Shown here: one piece after another, positions 22,001 through 32,474 of the stretch
Layout: each line of letters opens with the position of its first letter
Position numbering within the stretch: position 1 is the stretch's first letter
DNA from: Neoscytalidium dimidiatum
Taxonomy: Eukaryota > Ascomycota > Dothideomycetes > Botryosphaeriales > Botryosphaeriaceae
Assembly: GCA_037367355.1 (NCBI GenBank)
Contig: CM074704.1
Span: 682,001 to 746,000 of the forward strand
Length of the DNA stretch: 64,000 bases
Reading direction: 5' to 3'
The notes under the pieces: generated by a model
Seen by the model: only the letters and a program-made list of their open reading frames with translations
The model's database searches: none
Told to the model about the DNA's origin: nothing
Made by a program: the position numbers and the translations under genes

Positions 22001-22771
22001 TTTTTTTTTTTGGAAAGTATTCCCCGGTCTCTCGAGACGTTTTACGGCCCAGCTCAAAGCTGACGTAGCAAGAAATAAGCTGCCAGGCCGAATCATGACC
22101 ATGGAACATCGCATCCGGCAACATTCCTTCAGAATAAGACAATATCCGGGGAAGAAAGCGTGACAGAAAGGGACACAGAGTCAACAGATACGTGAATAAC
22201 AGACAGTACGGCAGCCAGAAAGAAGAACAGAACGAAAATGCCGATACCATAACAATACCCCTTAGTGGTGTGCCCCATCTTTTTGTTCCGTTCACGCCAC
22301 AGTGAGGCCTTTTTCACATACCCTGTGACTTTGACGCCCCATTCCGCCTGGAAAAGAAAAGTAGACCATTCCGAGCAGCCACATGCAAAGGTCTGCGATA
22401 AAATCTGAAAACGCGCCGGGATATGTTGCGAACCGAGAGAAGCCTCCGGATTAGAACAGATGAGACGCCAACCCCATGTTAATAAAGGAGAGCTTTGATC
22501 GTCGGACTGAAGCTGGTATGTCGATGTTGAGGGGCGGTCCAGTCGTGGCACAATAGCGTATGCAGCGGTAGACCTATCGTACAATGCGTAAAAGGGGATC
22601 TCTTTATGCAGAAACGGAGAGCTCTCGTTGGTACTGCATGAGGGAGCCGGAGGATATCATCGATGGAAAGTATGCCCTGTCGTAGTACCGATGGACATTG
22701 CAAATGTCAATGGAAAAATGGAAAATCTGATTTGTCCGAAGCGCAGTGATTGGACCGTCGCAAGCCGACAG

Positions 22772-24299
22772 TTACCTGTGGTTGTACGGTCTTCCGCCGG
22801 CGAACTCCACACCTTGCATGGCGGTTGGTTGCGCTGCAGGTTGTGCACCATTCTGCCATTGTTGCTGCAGAGGTGGAAGAACGTTCTGCTGGCCTTGGCC
22901 TGGCTGAGATTGGTGCTGCTGTGCCAAGTAACTGGTCAAGTTTCCGAACACGTGTGGGTGGTTGGGGTCAATCGAGCGAAGATGCTGCCACGCAGCGTGA
23001 AGCTCGTGCTTGAGTTCGGTGTTTTCGCGCTCGAGTTCACTGGTCCTAGTGTTGTAGGCAGCAGTCGCACTCTCCTGCCTTAGGCGGTTGTTGTCGCTCT
23101 GTATCCTGTCAAAATTCCTTTGCAGGCTCCGGATGTACTCGATCGCTGCAAAATGTGTCAACAGCCATTATTACGGTGAGCAGGCGGAGGGTGACAAACA
23201 TTTGGTGAGAATTTCCCATTTGCTAGACTTGTTGCCAGGCGAGTTAGGGAGAATGCCGTTCAGTTCATCGAAGAGTTGCTTCATCTCACTACGCCTCTTG
23301 CGCTCGGCCATCTTGTGGCTAACGCGCAGTTCGGGAGTGCGGCTGTAGTTGCCAGTTCCAGGCGTTGATGCATGCTCAGACTGCAGATTAGTGATATTGC
23401 GGTGTTGCATGGAGTGGTGATGAGTGTGCGGGATTTCTGCGACAAATTAGCTACAGCAACCGCAACACCGGAAGAATAGACACACCATCCTCGAACCTCT
23501 TCTGGCCCGGCGGAAGCGCTTCAGCATAGATGCTGCTGTTGATGGAGGTAGCGAAGCTGTTCTGCCTCGACGGGATCGACCTTGTTGACCTCTCAATGCT
23601 GGAATCACCGCTGCTAGAGCCACGGCGTTCATCCGGTTCGGCATCGGGGAAAGCCCATGGGAAACCCTTGGTCGGTGCGGCCGCCATGGGATCGGGCATA
23701 CCAGAGACGCTACGTGGGTTGGGGTTGATCACTGGTGCTCGGCGGGGTGCTTGGTTGGCGCGAACGGAGTTCCGTGGGCCGAGTGGGGAAAGCGGCGGGC
23801 CTCCATTCTGGCGTTGCTCGCCGGTGATACCTCGCTGCTGCTGCAGACTAGAGACGAGCGAGACGCGCGAGGTGTTCTGGGACTCATACGGCGAGGACGG
23901 GCTGATGGCCAGGTGGGTCATTCCAGCGTTCATACGGCTGTCGACGCTGCTTCGCCTCGACTCGAGGTAGGAAGAAGAAGCATCGAGGCTCTGGCGATTG
24001 TCGAAGGTGTGGTTGAATGGAGGCAACGCTTGCGGCGTCTGCGAGGGCTGCCGCGCTGACTGTGGTGTTTCCGGCACAGAATTCCGCGATGGTGAGTCCT
24101 CGGCATTGAGGATGGTCTGGAGCTGGAGGTTGGTGTTGTTGGACACGCCGGACGAGTGCTTGCTGTGTGTCTGGGAAATGGACCAAGTGCCGGAATCACG
24201 GGCGTCAGGCGGCTGACGTTGCTGCATCTGGACAGCGTCCGATTGAGGGAGGTTGTGCGTCAGCGACGCGATGGACGGCAAGGCTTGAGCCTGAGACAT
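22772..24299 (-). CDS. bHLH-leucine-zipper transcription factor
   Basis: 474 aa. Exons 24299..23486, 23436..23200 and 23145..22772; introns of 49 and 54 nt. The first 300 residues are Ser/Gln/Pro-rich and disordered, as in activation regions. The bHLH runs from about residue 310 to 361. The basic region SHKMAERKRRSEM has His312, Glu316 and Arg320, the contact set that predicts CACGTG binding, followed by LFDELNGILPN, a loop, and KWEILTKSIEYIRSLQRN. A coiled coil with heptad Leu follows (NNRLRQ, then SELERENTELKHELHAAW), and then a Gln-rich tail ending GRPYNHR. The second splice joins LTK|SIEYI inside helix 2, as expected for the family. A CACGTG lies 18 bases before the ATG. An extra 3' exon is conceivable (GTAACT donor at the stop) but not needed. 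Target genes unknown. Confidence 0.88.
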
Positions 24300-24316
24300 G
24301 GTGTTGAAGGAGTAAC

Positions 24317-24322
24317 CACGTG
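24317..24322. promoter_or_regulatory. CACGTG E-box just upstream of the bHLH gene
   Basis: Perfect palindrome 18 bp 5' of the bHLH-zip start codon, within the likely 5' leader. The encoded factor has the residues that read CACGTG, so autoregulation is possible. Not tested. Confidence 0.35.
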
Positions 24323-24797
24323 AGGCAGCAAGCGACAAACAACAAGAAAATGAGGGATGGACAGCGGGACTTGGACTTTTGAGAAAGAGAAGAACAAGTC
24401 GCTAGGCGCAGACAAGACCGGGACCCGCGAAGCAGATCAGACCAGAACGGAATTGGCTCCGTGCTTGGGCGGTTAAGACGAAAGGAGATGGCGTGGTGGT
24501 GAGGACTAGCGGAATGGTCAGGGTCCTCAATTAAAAGAAGTTGGAGCAGCAGCAGCAGCAGCAACAGGTCGCCCTGTCCCACGTCAGCAGGTGAAGAGCA
24601 ATTGCTGCCAAGCAGAGCGGGATTGCCGACGCGGCGGCAGCACGGGGGAGACAGGGTGACGGAGTGACGTCGGGTGGTGGATGGAACGGGGAGGGCAGCA
24701 GCTGGGAAGGCACTTACTCGAGGCGGGGGGCTTGTCGGGGCTAGAGAGTAGCTGCGCGAGGAGGCAGCCTGGCGGCGAGAAACAAAAGAGCGGTTCC

Positions 24798-24828
24798 GTT
24801 CAGGTTCAGGTTCAGGTTCAGGTTCAGG
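24798..24828. repeat. TTCAGG hexanucleotide minisatellite
   Basis: Five near-perfect TTCAGG units upstream of the bHLH gene. Confidence 0.8.
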
Positions 24829-24933
24829 CGAGGACAGCAGCGCCGCGAGCCGGGCCGATTCCACACTGCAGGGAACGGGGCGGGCTCAGAGCATTGGGGT
24901 GGTGGAGGGGGAAGGCCGGTCGTCGCGGGGCGC

Positions 24934-24969
24934 GGAGCTGGGAGCTGGGAGCTGGGAGCTGGGAGCTGG
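24934..24969. repeat. GAGCTGG heptanucleotide minisatellite
   Basis: Five units of the 7-mer GGAGCTG in tandem, upstream of the bHLH gene. Confidence 0.8.
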
Positions 24970-25445
24970 CAGCGGGCAGGCGGGCGTCGCTGAGGAGGAC
25001 CGTGGACGACGGGGGAGGAGGACAACCTGAGAGAAGCGGGAGGTGGTGTGGAGATCACGGGATGCCGCAGGACGGAGCCAGTGCGCCAGGGCTCTTTCAC
25101 GGCAGGCCCGAGGGGAAGAGACGGGCGCGCGGTGCGGGTGCGGAGGCAGAGGCAGATGAGATATTGCAGCGAAGGGAGGCGGAAACGGTGGCGCGCACGG
25201 GTGGTTGCACGAGAGCGCTTCGGAGCCTGACACGGTCACGGGCGGGAGCCGGCAAGGGAAGGGCAGCCGGCGGCCAGCAGCGGAGGCAGAGGCAGCGCAG
25301 GCCAGGGCAGCAGCGCGGCGTGCAGGAGCGTGGGCGTGGGTGCGGGAGCGGTTGCGGGCGCGCGACGAGAGTCAGACAAGAGTCAGAGTCGGCGTCAGGA
25401 ACTGGCTGCGATGCGACTGCTGCGTGCGTTCGAGCGTGCGAGCGA

Positions 25446-25474
25446 GCGGGCAGGCGGGCAGGCGGGCAGGCGGG
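25446..25474. repeat. GGCAGGCG octanucleotide minisatellite
   Basis: About three and a half tandem units of GGCAGGCG, upstream of the bHLH gene. Confidence 0.75.
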
Positions 25475-27153
25475 CGAGAGCTACGCGCGTAGGCGTAGGG
25501 AGGGCGAGCGCGGCGTCTCTTTCTTTTTGGCGGCGGCGGCAGGGCAGCACCAGCTCCAGGACCAGCACCACAGAGCAGCACCAGCAGAGCAGCAGCAGCC
25601 AGCAACCAGCAGCGACGCCGACCAGCGACCAGACCTCTCAGGCGTCCCTTACATGCACGACTCAGCAGCTCCCGACGGGGCGGTTCGGGGAAGCAGTCGC
25701 CAGCGCAGCGTGCGCGCGGGTTGGGGGCGCGCGGGCAGCGAGGGCAACGAGCACTTGGGGGGGGCGCGGGCGGCGGGCAGGGCAGGACGGGCGCTGTGCA
25801 GCTCGCGAGCACCGCACGCCAGCCTGCCAGCCTGCGAGGCGAAGGGCCACGGCGCAGCAGCGCTGCTGGTGCTGGTCGCCGCCGCCGCCAGGCCGCTGAT
25901 CGTCTGGCGGCTGCACGTGGGCGGCCGGGTTGCGAGCCTCCAGATCTCCTCGCATCCGCATCCTCGCAGCTGCTGCCGATGCCCACGCCGCCTCCTGTGG
26001 CTGGCGCTTGCCGCCAAGCGCGTGGAGCGGCCGACAAGGAACAAGGGTGAGGGCAGGGCCTAGCCTACGAGGCTGCCCTGGCGCGCGCAGGCGCTGGCGG
26101 CGGCGCTGGCTCGCTGCACGCTGCTCGCCGCCCGCTGCCCGCTGGGCCCAGGGCCGGCCTGCTCCCGAACCCGGCCAGGTGCCAGCGGGCGGTCGCCAGC
26201 CAGTTCAGGCGGCCTTCCCAATCCCGGCCGCGGTGGCGCGCGGCCGCGCCTCGCGTGGCTCCCGCCGTCCATGCTTCCTTGCAGCGTGCTGCTTTAACCA
26301 CGCGCCGTGCTCGCTTATCGTCCGCTGCTCGACCAGACCGCCCCATCCTCTGACTCGATCTGCCTGCCCGGCGAAACGCGCCCAAACGCGCCCAAACTGC
26401 GATCGTGCGACCCTCCCGCCGCCGATCTGCAACGTCGCCGCCAGTGCTGCCAGGGAGCAGCAGCAGCAGCAGCAGCGCAGTCGCGGTACCAGCAGCACCG
26501 ACAGACTGCGCCCGCGACCGCGCGCGCAGCCTCAGCAAAGAGCACCACCGACCCGCCCGACCGTCCGCACGCTCGGCCCTTTTCGCCCGCTCCCTCTGGC
26601 GCCCGGAATGATGAGCGCTGCAGCTCCCGTCGCACCGCGCAGCCGTGCAGCGTTCTTGTCCCCTGTCCAGTTAGCGTCCGCTGCATGTCATTCGTCTGGA
26701 GCTCTCCCACCGCGCTAACACCACGCCGAGCCATATTTCGCTGCTTGCAACCTCACCCACCCTCCACGCCTGCTCCTGCACTCCTCAGCCCACCTGTGGG
26801 GCTCCGCCGATGCCCGCTTCAAACCGGACGCCATGTCTCAGCGCCAGCAGCGCGACCACCGACTTCGCTCAGGTCCAGCTGGCCCAGAGCCCGCTGCGCC
26901 ATGCCCGCAAGAGATCCCCCTCAATGCTCGAGTTGCACAACGCTGCCGTTTCTGGCCCGCCTAGCAGGATGAGTAAGCCCTTTGTCGCCCGCCTGCAACA
27001 CTTGGCCGCCCGAAGAGCAATCCGGGTCTGTCCCAAGTCAGCAACATCGACGCGCCCGAGAGCTCCTGCAGATCTGCCCGTGAACCCAGGAATCCCGCCA
27101 TGACAAGGGAGCATTCTAGCCAGGGGCGATGGCTGCTGCGTATCGTGAAGCCT

Positions 27154-27331
27154 CTCTGTACCACCCACCACTGCCCGGATACCCAGGACGGGTGCAGTAG
27201 CGGCAGAAACTGTCCATCGCGGCGAGGCCAGCCTTGGTTCGTCTCTGTACCACCCACCACTGCCCGGATACCCAGGACGGGTGCAGTAGCGGCAGAAACT
27301 GTCCATCGCGGCGAGGCCAGCCTTGGTTCGT
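27154..27331. repeat. 89-bp perfect tandem duplication
   Basis: Two head-to-tail copies of an 89-bp unit, 27154..27242 and 27243..27331, each starting CTCTGTACCACCCACC and ending CCTTGGTTCGT. By eye they are identical, so the duplication is recent or maintained. No coding frame is evident. Confidence 0.9.
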
Positions 27332-30300
27332 CCAACCTTCTGATCCTCCCCGTGACGGCCGCTGTCCATGGTGCTGGACCCTCTTCCGTTTCATTGAGGG
27401 GGGAGCCTGCTGCAGAAGGTCATCTCCCGCTGCAAACGCGGCCATGGAGAGCCGTGCTGCAGAGGGTTGCATGTCTCTGAGCAACGCGGACGAACTCCGT
27501 CCGCGCCACGCTTCGGAGAATTTTTTGTCGTCGGATACGCACACATGCCAATACTGGTCCCCACATGGCCCGGAGCCCGCTTGCAGCGTTTCGAGCAGTG
27601 CCAGCCTCGTTACGCGCGCCTCCACATGCTACGTGAGTGGGACGCCTCCCAGAGACCGGGTTTGGAACGGCGTCGCAGCACCCTAGCCGTGCCTCGTAGC
27701 ACACCCGTCGGAAGCGTGCGCAGGTGAGCTCGTCATTTTTGTCCCCCACGCCCGCCCTGATCCTCTTTGGTTGTGAGTACCCACTGTGCACTGCATCGCG
27801 CTAGCCTTGGACTCATCGCCGAATGGGCTGGCGCATTGTATGTTTAACTTTGCCTCTGACATTTGAACGACCCGGCCGTTGCGATGTTTTGGCCGTTGCC
27901 TATCAGACAACGGTGGTGCTGTGGAGCCAATATCAGCTTTCATATTCGCCTCGTTGCGGATGATGTCTCAGCATAATCTCGTTTCCTATCGGCCTAATCC
28001 AGAGATCGCGCCAATGCGTGCCTCCAACGCTTTCGGCAAGAGGGGTCAATGCTTGGGCTGCGGAACGGGCGTAATTTGCGGGGTTCGTTTCAACAGTTGA
28101 GGTCTTGTGGCGACTTTCGTGGCGGCAATGTACATCATGCGGAACGCGTTTGTTATCATGGCCTCAGCATGATCAATCGCAGCTACACACGCTCTTCACA
28201 CCGCTCAAAGCGCCAATGGCTTCGGCTATACACCTCAAATAAACAACGAAAGTCGTCGATCAGTGTGGTGGTGACCAGATGTAGCTTGAAGTATCAGTTG
28301 TTCGTAGCCCTTCGTACCAGACACGCGTTTCCTCGCGCGCCCTTTCGTACACATGGCAATGATCCGAACACTACTTCTTGTTGGACCAGAACCAGCCAAG
28401 CTAAACAAGCGTGGATGGGGACGTTGCAGGAAGCACGCTTTTTGTCACGTTGTCCTCGTGCTGCAACCGTCCGAAATCCTGGAGACCGAAAACGGAAACA
28501 CCACAGTCTGAGCAACGTGCCCCGAGCTCCCCATGCTAGCGTCCGCTAACAATTATTCAAAGAAACGGACGTTGCCCCACCAGGGCATGCGATTCTCATT
28601 TTTCTCCGACCCAACACAGTGGGCAGTGTCATAGCACTCCTTTTCCTACGGTACTTGGCCTTCGTTGCGCCTCCCGAAGCATTGTTGTTTTTTAGGGCCG
28701 TGAGCAGAATACCAGCACGTCCCATGGATGCGGGCCGACGAAAGGAATGCTCAGAGCGGCCCCACGCGTGCAAAGCACGAGGGCGTGTTGCTACGGCGAA
28801 ACGCATTCCTCGTCTGTGGAGGAAGTCGTACGATGCAGGAAGATCAGAAAGGCGATCATTTTGACAACATGACCACGTACAGCGAGCGTATGCCAAGGAT
28901 CCGCGCGCCGATTCGGCTCTTCGCCGACTACTGGGAGCCTGAGAATATGCGTGCCCCGTATCCACCCAGCTCCGCAGCGAAGCGTCTGAATTTCGCGGCA
29001 GAATTCTGCGCTCCAAAGAAAAAAAAAAAATACGGAATGTCCTCCCGTGCTCCCTTTTGGGAAGATCGACTCGGCAAAGCTTCCCCCCTGCCGTACTTCC
29101 TGATCTGTGTAGCCACCGTGCCAAAGCATAGGCCTTCCCGTCTCTCGTTATAGCAGCCGCTACCCGTACGCCTGTCGAAGGGGAACGGCAAGGTCAGCCT
29201 GTGTTCAAAACACATCTCGAACAACTCTGATGCGCGCACCATCCCCCATGCGGACGCGCACGAGGACGAGTAGCCGACCGAATAGGCAGGAGGTGAGATA
29301 GCGGAACGCGCCACGGTGAAAGGCAACGCGGGGCCGCCCTGTGGAGGACGGCCTCTGCCAACGTCTAGAGAAAATCTTATAACACGCCACAAATAGTTCG
29401 CGCTTGTCGGCGAGCGGCCACGGAGTCGCGCAGTTGCTGTAACGGCCGGTCCCTTCCACCAGGCTCCAGAGTCGCAAAGTAGGTGGGTAGAACCGTCGGG
29501 TTTGCATTGCGGACAAGAGGTAGGAAGCCATTTCATTGGATAATAGGGAGAATCACGTGACTAAGGCGATACTTTAGACTCGGTTGCTAGTGACGGTGAG
29601 GTCGCTCCTCTGAGTTGACCACGAAGGTCAAACTACCATCTAACGAGCGAAGTTAAAATATAGTATAATAGCTATGACGATCTGGATATCACGACTAGGA
29701 TTGAATTCGTTCTGTTGGATTGGTCTGATGGTTGGCCTACAATCTACTGGCTGAGTCTATACCCCGAGATGTCGATGCTAAGGTGTCTATATTCTTAAAC
29801 CCAACATCTACCGTGGTGAGCGGGGAACATATTCGTTATTCCACTAACCCTTTGCTCTTGACTCCTAACGTCCTCCTGGATTTTTGACTCATCTTTGCTG
29901 ATGCTCTTCCCCTGCGGGATTTTTTGCCTGACTTCCCGGTTCTCACTATGCCCCGTTGGAACTGTTCCCGTGCGGGCTTCGGTTCCTCTCTTAACCGGGC
30001 CCGTACGCGTCAGTTTCCCTTGTGGTTGATTTTGGTGTGGAAGCTCTGGCCGTGCCGCTCTGCTGTCCATGATGAAACGTAGTGCTTGTGTCGCGTCGTC
30101 CCACGGGATTGGAAAGCCCTTGCACCCCACAGTTTGCAGCAAAAAATACGTTCAAACTTCGAAGAAATTTGTAAGGAGTTTAAAGACGGAAGACGCTGTT
30201 TATACTTATGACCTTTATCTGATAGTGCTGGTCTATCCTCTGATTTTCATTCAGATTCAACAGCCTCGGATGGCATAGCAACCACGTACAAGTCGAACAC

Positions 30301-31107
30301 GGCTACGGATATCACTAGATCCGAGATACTCTCGAAATGGCACGACTTTCGAGAGTTGTCCGACGACGAAAAAACGGTCCAAATCCGAATCCGAACCCGA
30401 GTGTCTACCCGAATGGAAATCCGAATATAATTCGAAGTCACTGCATCCAATACCGTTGTTCGAGGCGCATTCCTATGTGAATTTGTTGCTTAGAGATTCG
30501 GTTTGTGAGTCATGCCTCAGTTTTGATCTTACGATCTAGGTAAAATCGTCCACCGCCACTACCTTCCTGTCAGGAACAATCGCTCTGAAGCACCAATGAA
30601 AACTACCAGCTCGGCCCCGACGAGGTTCATGTGAGGCCTCGACATCCAAGAGATTGTTTACAATGTTTTGTTCGCTGTTTCAGGGGCAAACGTAAATATG
30701 TTAGACTGGAGAGCCCGCTTACTTTGTGTTGGTTTATTTGCCAATTGGCAGAATGCCAGCAGAGGTGTCAACAGTACCGATGATCACGGCCCACCTGCAT
30801 TTTTCAGGTAAATGTCGTGTTGATCATCGTTGCTTCATAAACACAGCCCAATGACCGACTCCCTTGTCATATACTAGAGACCATGGCAACCCTATACGAG
30901 ACCCAAGAGTCTTGCCTGCGGATCCTTGGCGAAAGGACTGCCGATATATAAGTGGCCTACGGTGAGTACCTTGAACATGCTAAGAAAACGTTGGACAGAC
31001 CAATTCTCTCCTATTAAACACTGACCCAGTCGTCTCTTCATGACCCCTGTCCAACGCGCTCTCACTCTTACCATCGTTAACCTCACACACAATATTCAAG
31101 TAACACA

Positions 31108-32099
31108 ATGAAACTTTTTGTATATTTCTCAGCGGCGGTGAGCCTATTCAGATGCTACTCATTTGCTTATAGTACAGAAGACCGGGTCATTTCACTCACC
31201 AATCAACGGTATAACGGTACCACTGAGGTCGAGTTCACTTCGCAAGCTCTTGGTCAGCTTGATTTCTTCAAACTTGATCCAGCCCCTAATTCCACCACCT
31301 TTGACTCGTAAGCCTCCCCCTGCCCCCAAAACCCACTCTAAGACCGCCGTTCGTAAATCTGAGATTCATTAGTTGGTATTTCGACGCGATCAATCCATCG
31401 ACGAACGAGACCATCGTTTTCAACTTCGAGATCCAGTGGCCGGTCGACAACGGGGTCGCTCTAGCGGAAACCCTCTATCGCGTTTCCATATTCGGCTCGT
31501 TCGCAAACGGCACGGCCTTCAGCTACGGAGTCGATGCGGAGAACGTCAACATCACCGAAAGGGCGGACAAGAGCATGCTGGTCGAGTTCTTCGGCCGCAA
31601 CGAGTTCAGCTGGTCCGGGTCGAGCCTGCTGGAGCCAAGGCCGGTCTACAACGTGACCATCAACTCGCCCGAGCTCGGCATCACGGGGAGCCTGGTCCTC
31701 CGAGGCAACGTATGTGGTCCACACACACACATACACACACCCCGTGTCCCCAAACACATCAACTTGCAGAACCATTTTCCTTTCCCTTCACCACTGACGC
31801 ATTCTTTTAAACCCCCCCACAGCTCGCCGCGCCACACTTCTCCTGCGGCACCGACGCGGCCGGCGTGGAGGAGCGCATCATCCCCGGCGTCGCCTGGGCC
31901 AACGCGGTGCCAGACGCCAACGCGAGCGTCGCGCTCCGCTTCGCCGACGGCACGACCGTGGCGTTCGACGGCGGCTACGGCTACCACGACAAGACGTGGG
32001 TGGACCGGCCGTTCGAGACGGCGCTGCAGTCGGCCTTCTGGGGCCACGCGCGCGTCGGGCCCTACGCCGCGGTGTGGTGGCGCGCGCGCGCGCGCGCAG

Positions 32100-32133
<34 letters not shown>

Positions 32134-32474
32134 TGGACGTCAGCTCCGAGTACCTCGCGCGGTGGGCGGACGGGCTGGTGGTCGCGTCGCGGTGCGTCGT
32201 CGGCGCCGCTGCGAGCGACAACAACACGCCGGGCTGGGGCGAGGGGCAGGCCTGGCCGCTGCTGCCCGGGGCTCCGGCGCCCGCGGGCATGGCGCTGCGG
32301 TGGGACTTGGGCGACGCCGGCGTGTTCGTCGCCAACGTCACGAGCGAGGACGTGTTCGTCGAGATCCCGTTCTGGATGGCCGGGAGGGGCCCGGTTGTCG
32401 GGGGGTTCGAGGGCGGGGAGGTCTACACGGATGAGCTGGGCTTGTGGTCGCTGAATCAGCTGCAGCCGCTGTGA
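31108..32474 (+). CDS. Secreted CrtC/AttH-like (Diels-Alderase-type) protein, frame broken
   Basis: Exons 31108..31307, 31373..31709 and 31823..32474; introns of 65 nt and 113 nt (the latter holding a CA repeat). About 395 aa if the break is ignored. The N-terminus MKLFVYFSAAVSLFRCYSFA looks like a signal peptide, and several NxS/T sites occur (NGTT, NETI, NGTA, NVTI). The body matches the lipocalin-like hydroxyneurosporene-synthase/AttH fold used by fungal Diels-Alderases: PGVAWANAVPDANASV, GGYGYHDKTW, AFWGHARVGPYAAVWW, then EYLARWADGLVVASR and the C-terminal GEVYTDELGLWSLNQL. Odd: the frame of the first half (through VWW) and that of the second half (from poly-Gly11 on) differ by one base, with the switch inside a (CG)n tract at 32080-32098. 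That fits loss of one CG unit. No other biosynthetic gene is adjacent, so the substrate is unknown. Confidence 0.72.
32080..32132 (+). repeat. (CG)n and (GGC)11 microsatellites at a frame break
   Basis: A CG dinucleotide run is followed directly by eleven GGC triplets. Upstream coding is in one frame and downstream coding in another; a change of one CG unit (2 nt) would restore continuity. Confidence 0.75.

Larger units (their letters stand above)
15074..22771. other. 7.7-kb gene-free GC-rich tract
   Basis: Between the cytidine deaminase start and the bHLH gene 3' end. Many open frames occur on both strands, as expected from GC-rich DNA, but none shows a conserved motif, consistent codon pattern or plausible intron set. 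Notable contents: scattered poly(A/T) runs of 10-16 bp (about 16760, 17480, 19440, 20490, 20930, 21395), CAG and GAC triplet tracts near 17115-17155 and 17322-17347, and seven CACGTG palindromes between 15370 and 19016. It could hold a long 3' UTR, a promoter region or a non-coding RNA; nothing here proves one. Confidence 0.45.
24300..31107. other. Upstream region of the bHLH gene and gene-poor DNA
   Basis: 6.8 kb. 24.3-26.7 kb is GC-rich, full of minisatellites and glutamine/serine-type triplet tracts, and lies where the bHLH gene's promoter and 5' leader should be. 27.1-27.3 kb holds a tandem duplication. 29.6-31.1 kb looks AT-rich. Frames such as the one at 29795-30120 on the minus strand (hydrophilic, no ATG, unrecognised) have no supporting evidence. 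I see no gene I can defend. Confidence 0.45.

Noticed and set aside
22129..22636. Open minus-strand frame that could be a fourth bHLH exon with a membrane span (GIGIFVLFFFLAAVLSVI)
   Set aside because: A GTAACT donor at the stop and a TGCAG acceptor keep the frame, but the bHLH protein ends naturally at GRPYNHR and the extra text has no conserved look. The SREBP-like idea also fails because the basic region has the usual Arg rather than Tyr.
24681..26063. Long plus-strand frame of about 460 codons in the bHLH upstream region
   Set aside because: Composition is Arg/Gly/Ala/Gln-rich and follows minisatellites. Equally long frames exist on the minus strand. This is typical of stop-poor GC-rich DNA.
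29713..29806. TGTTGG...CCAACA pair, like short LTR ends, next to a hydrophilic frame
   Set aside because: Only 94 bp apart, no target-site duplication in the flanks, and no gag or pol motif recognised. A six-base inverted pair is expected by chance.
32072..32099. 28-nt GT...AG segment that would fix the CrtC-like frame as an intron
   Set aside because: It restores phase, but it is far below the usual fungal intron minimum and would delete the conserved VWW; microsatellite slippage is simpler.
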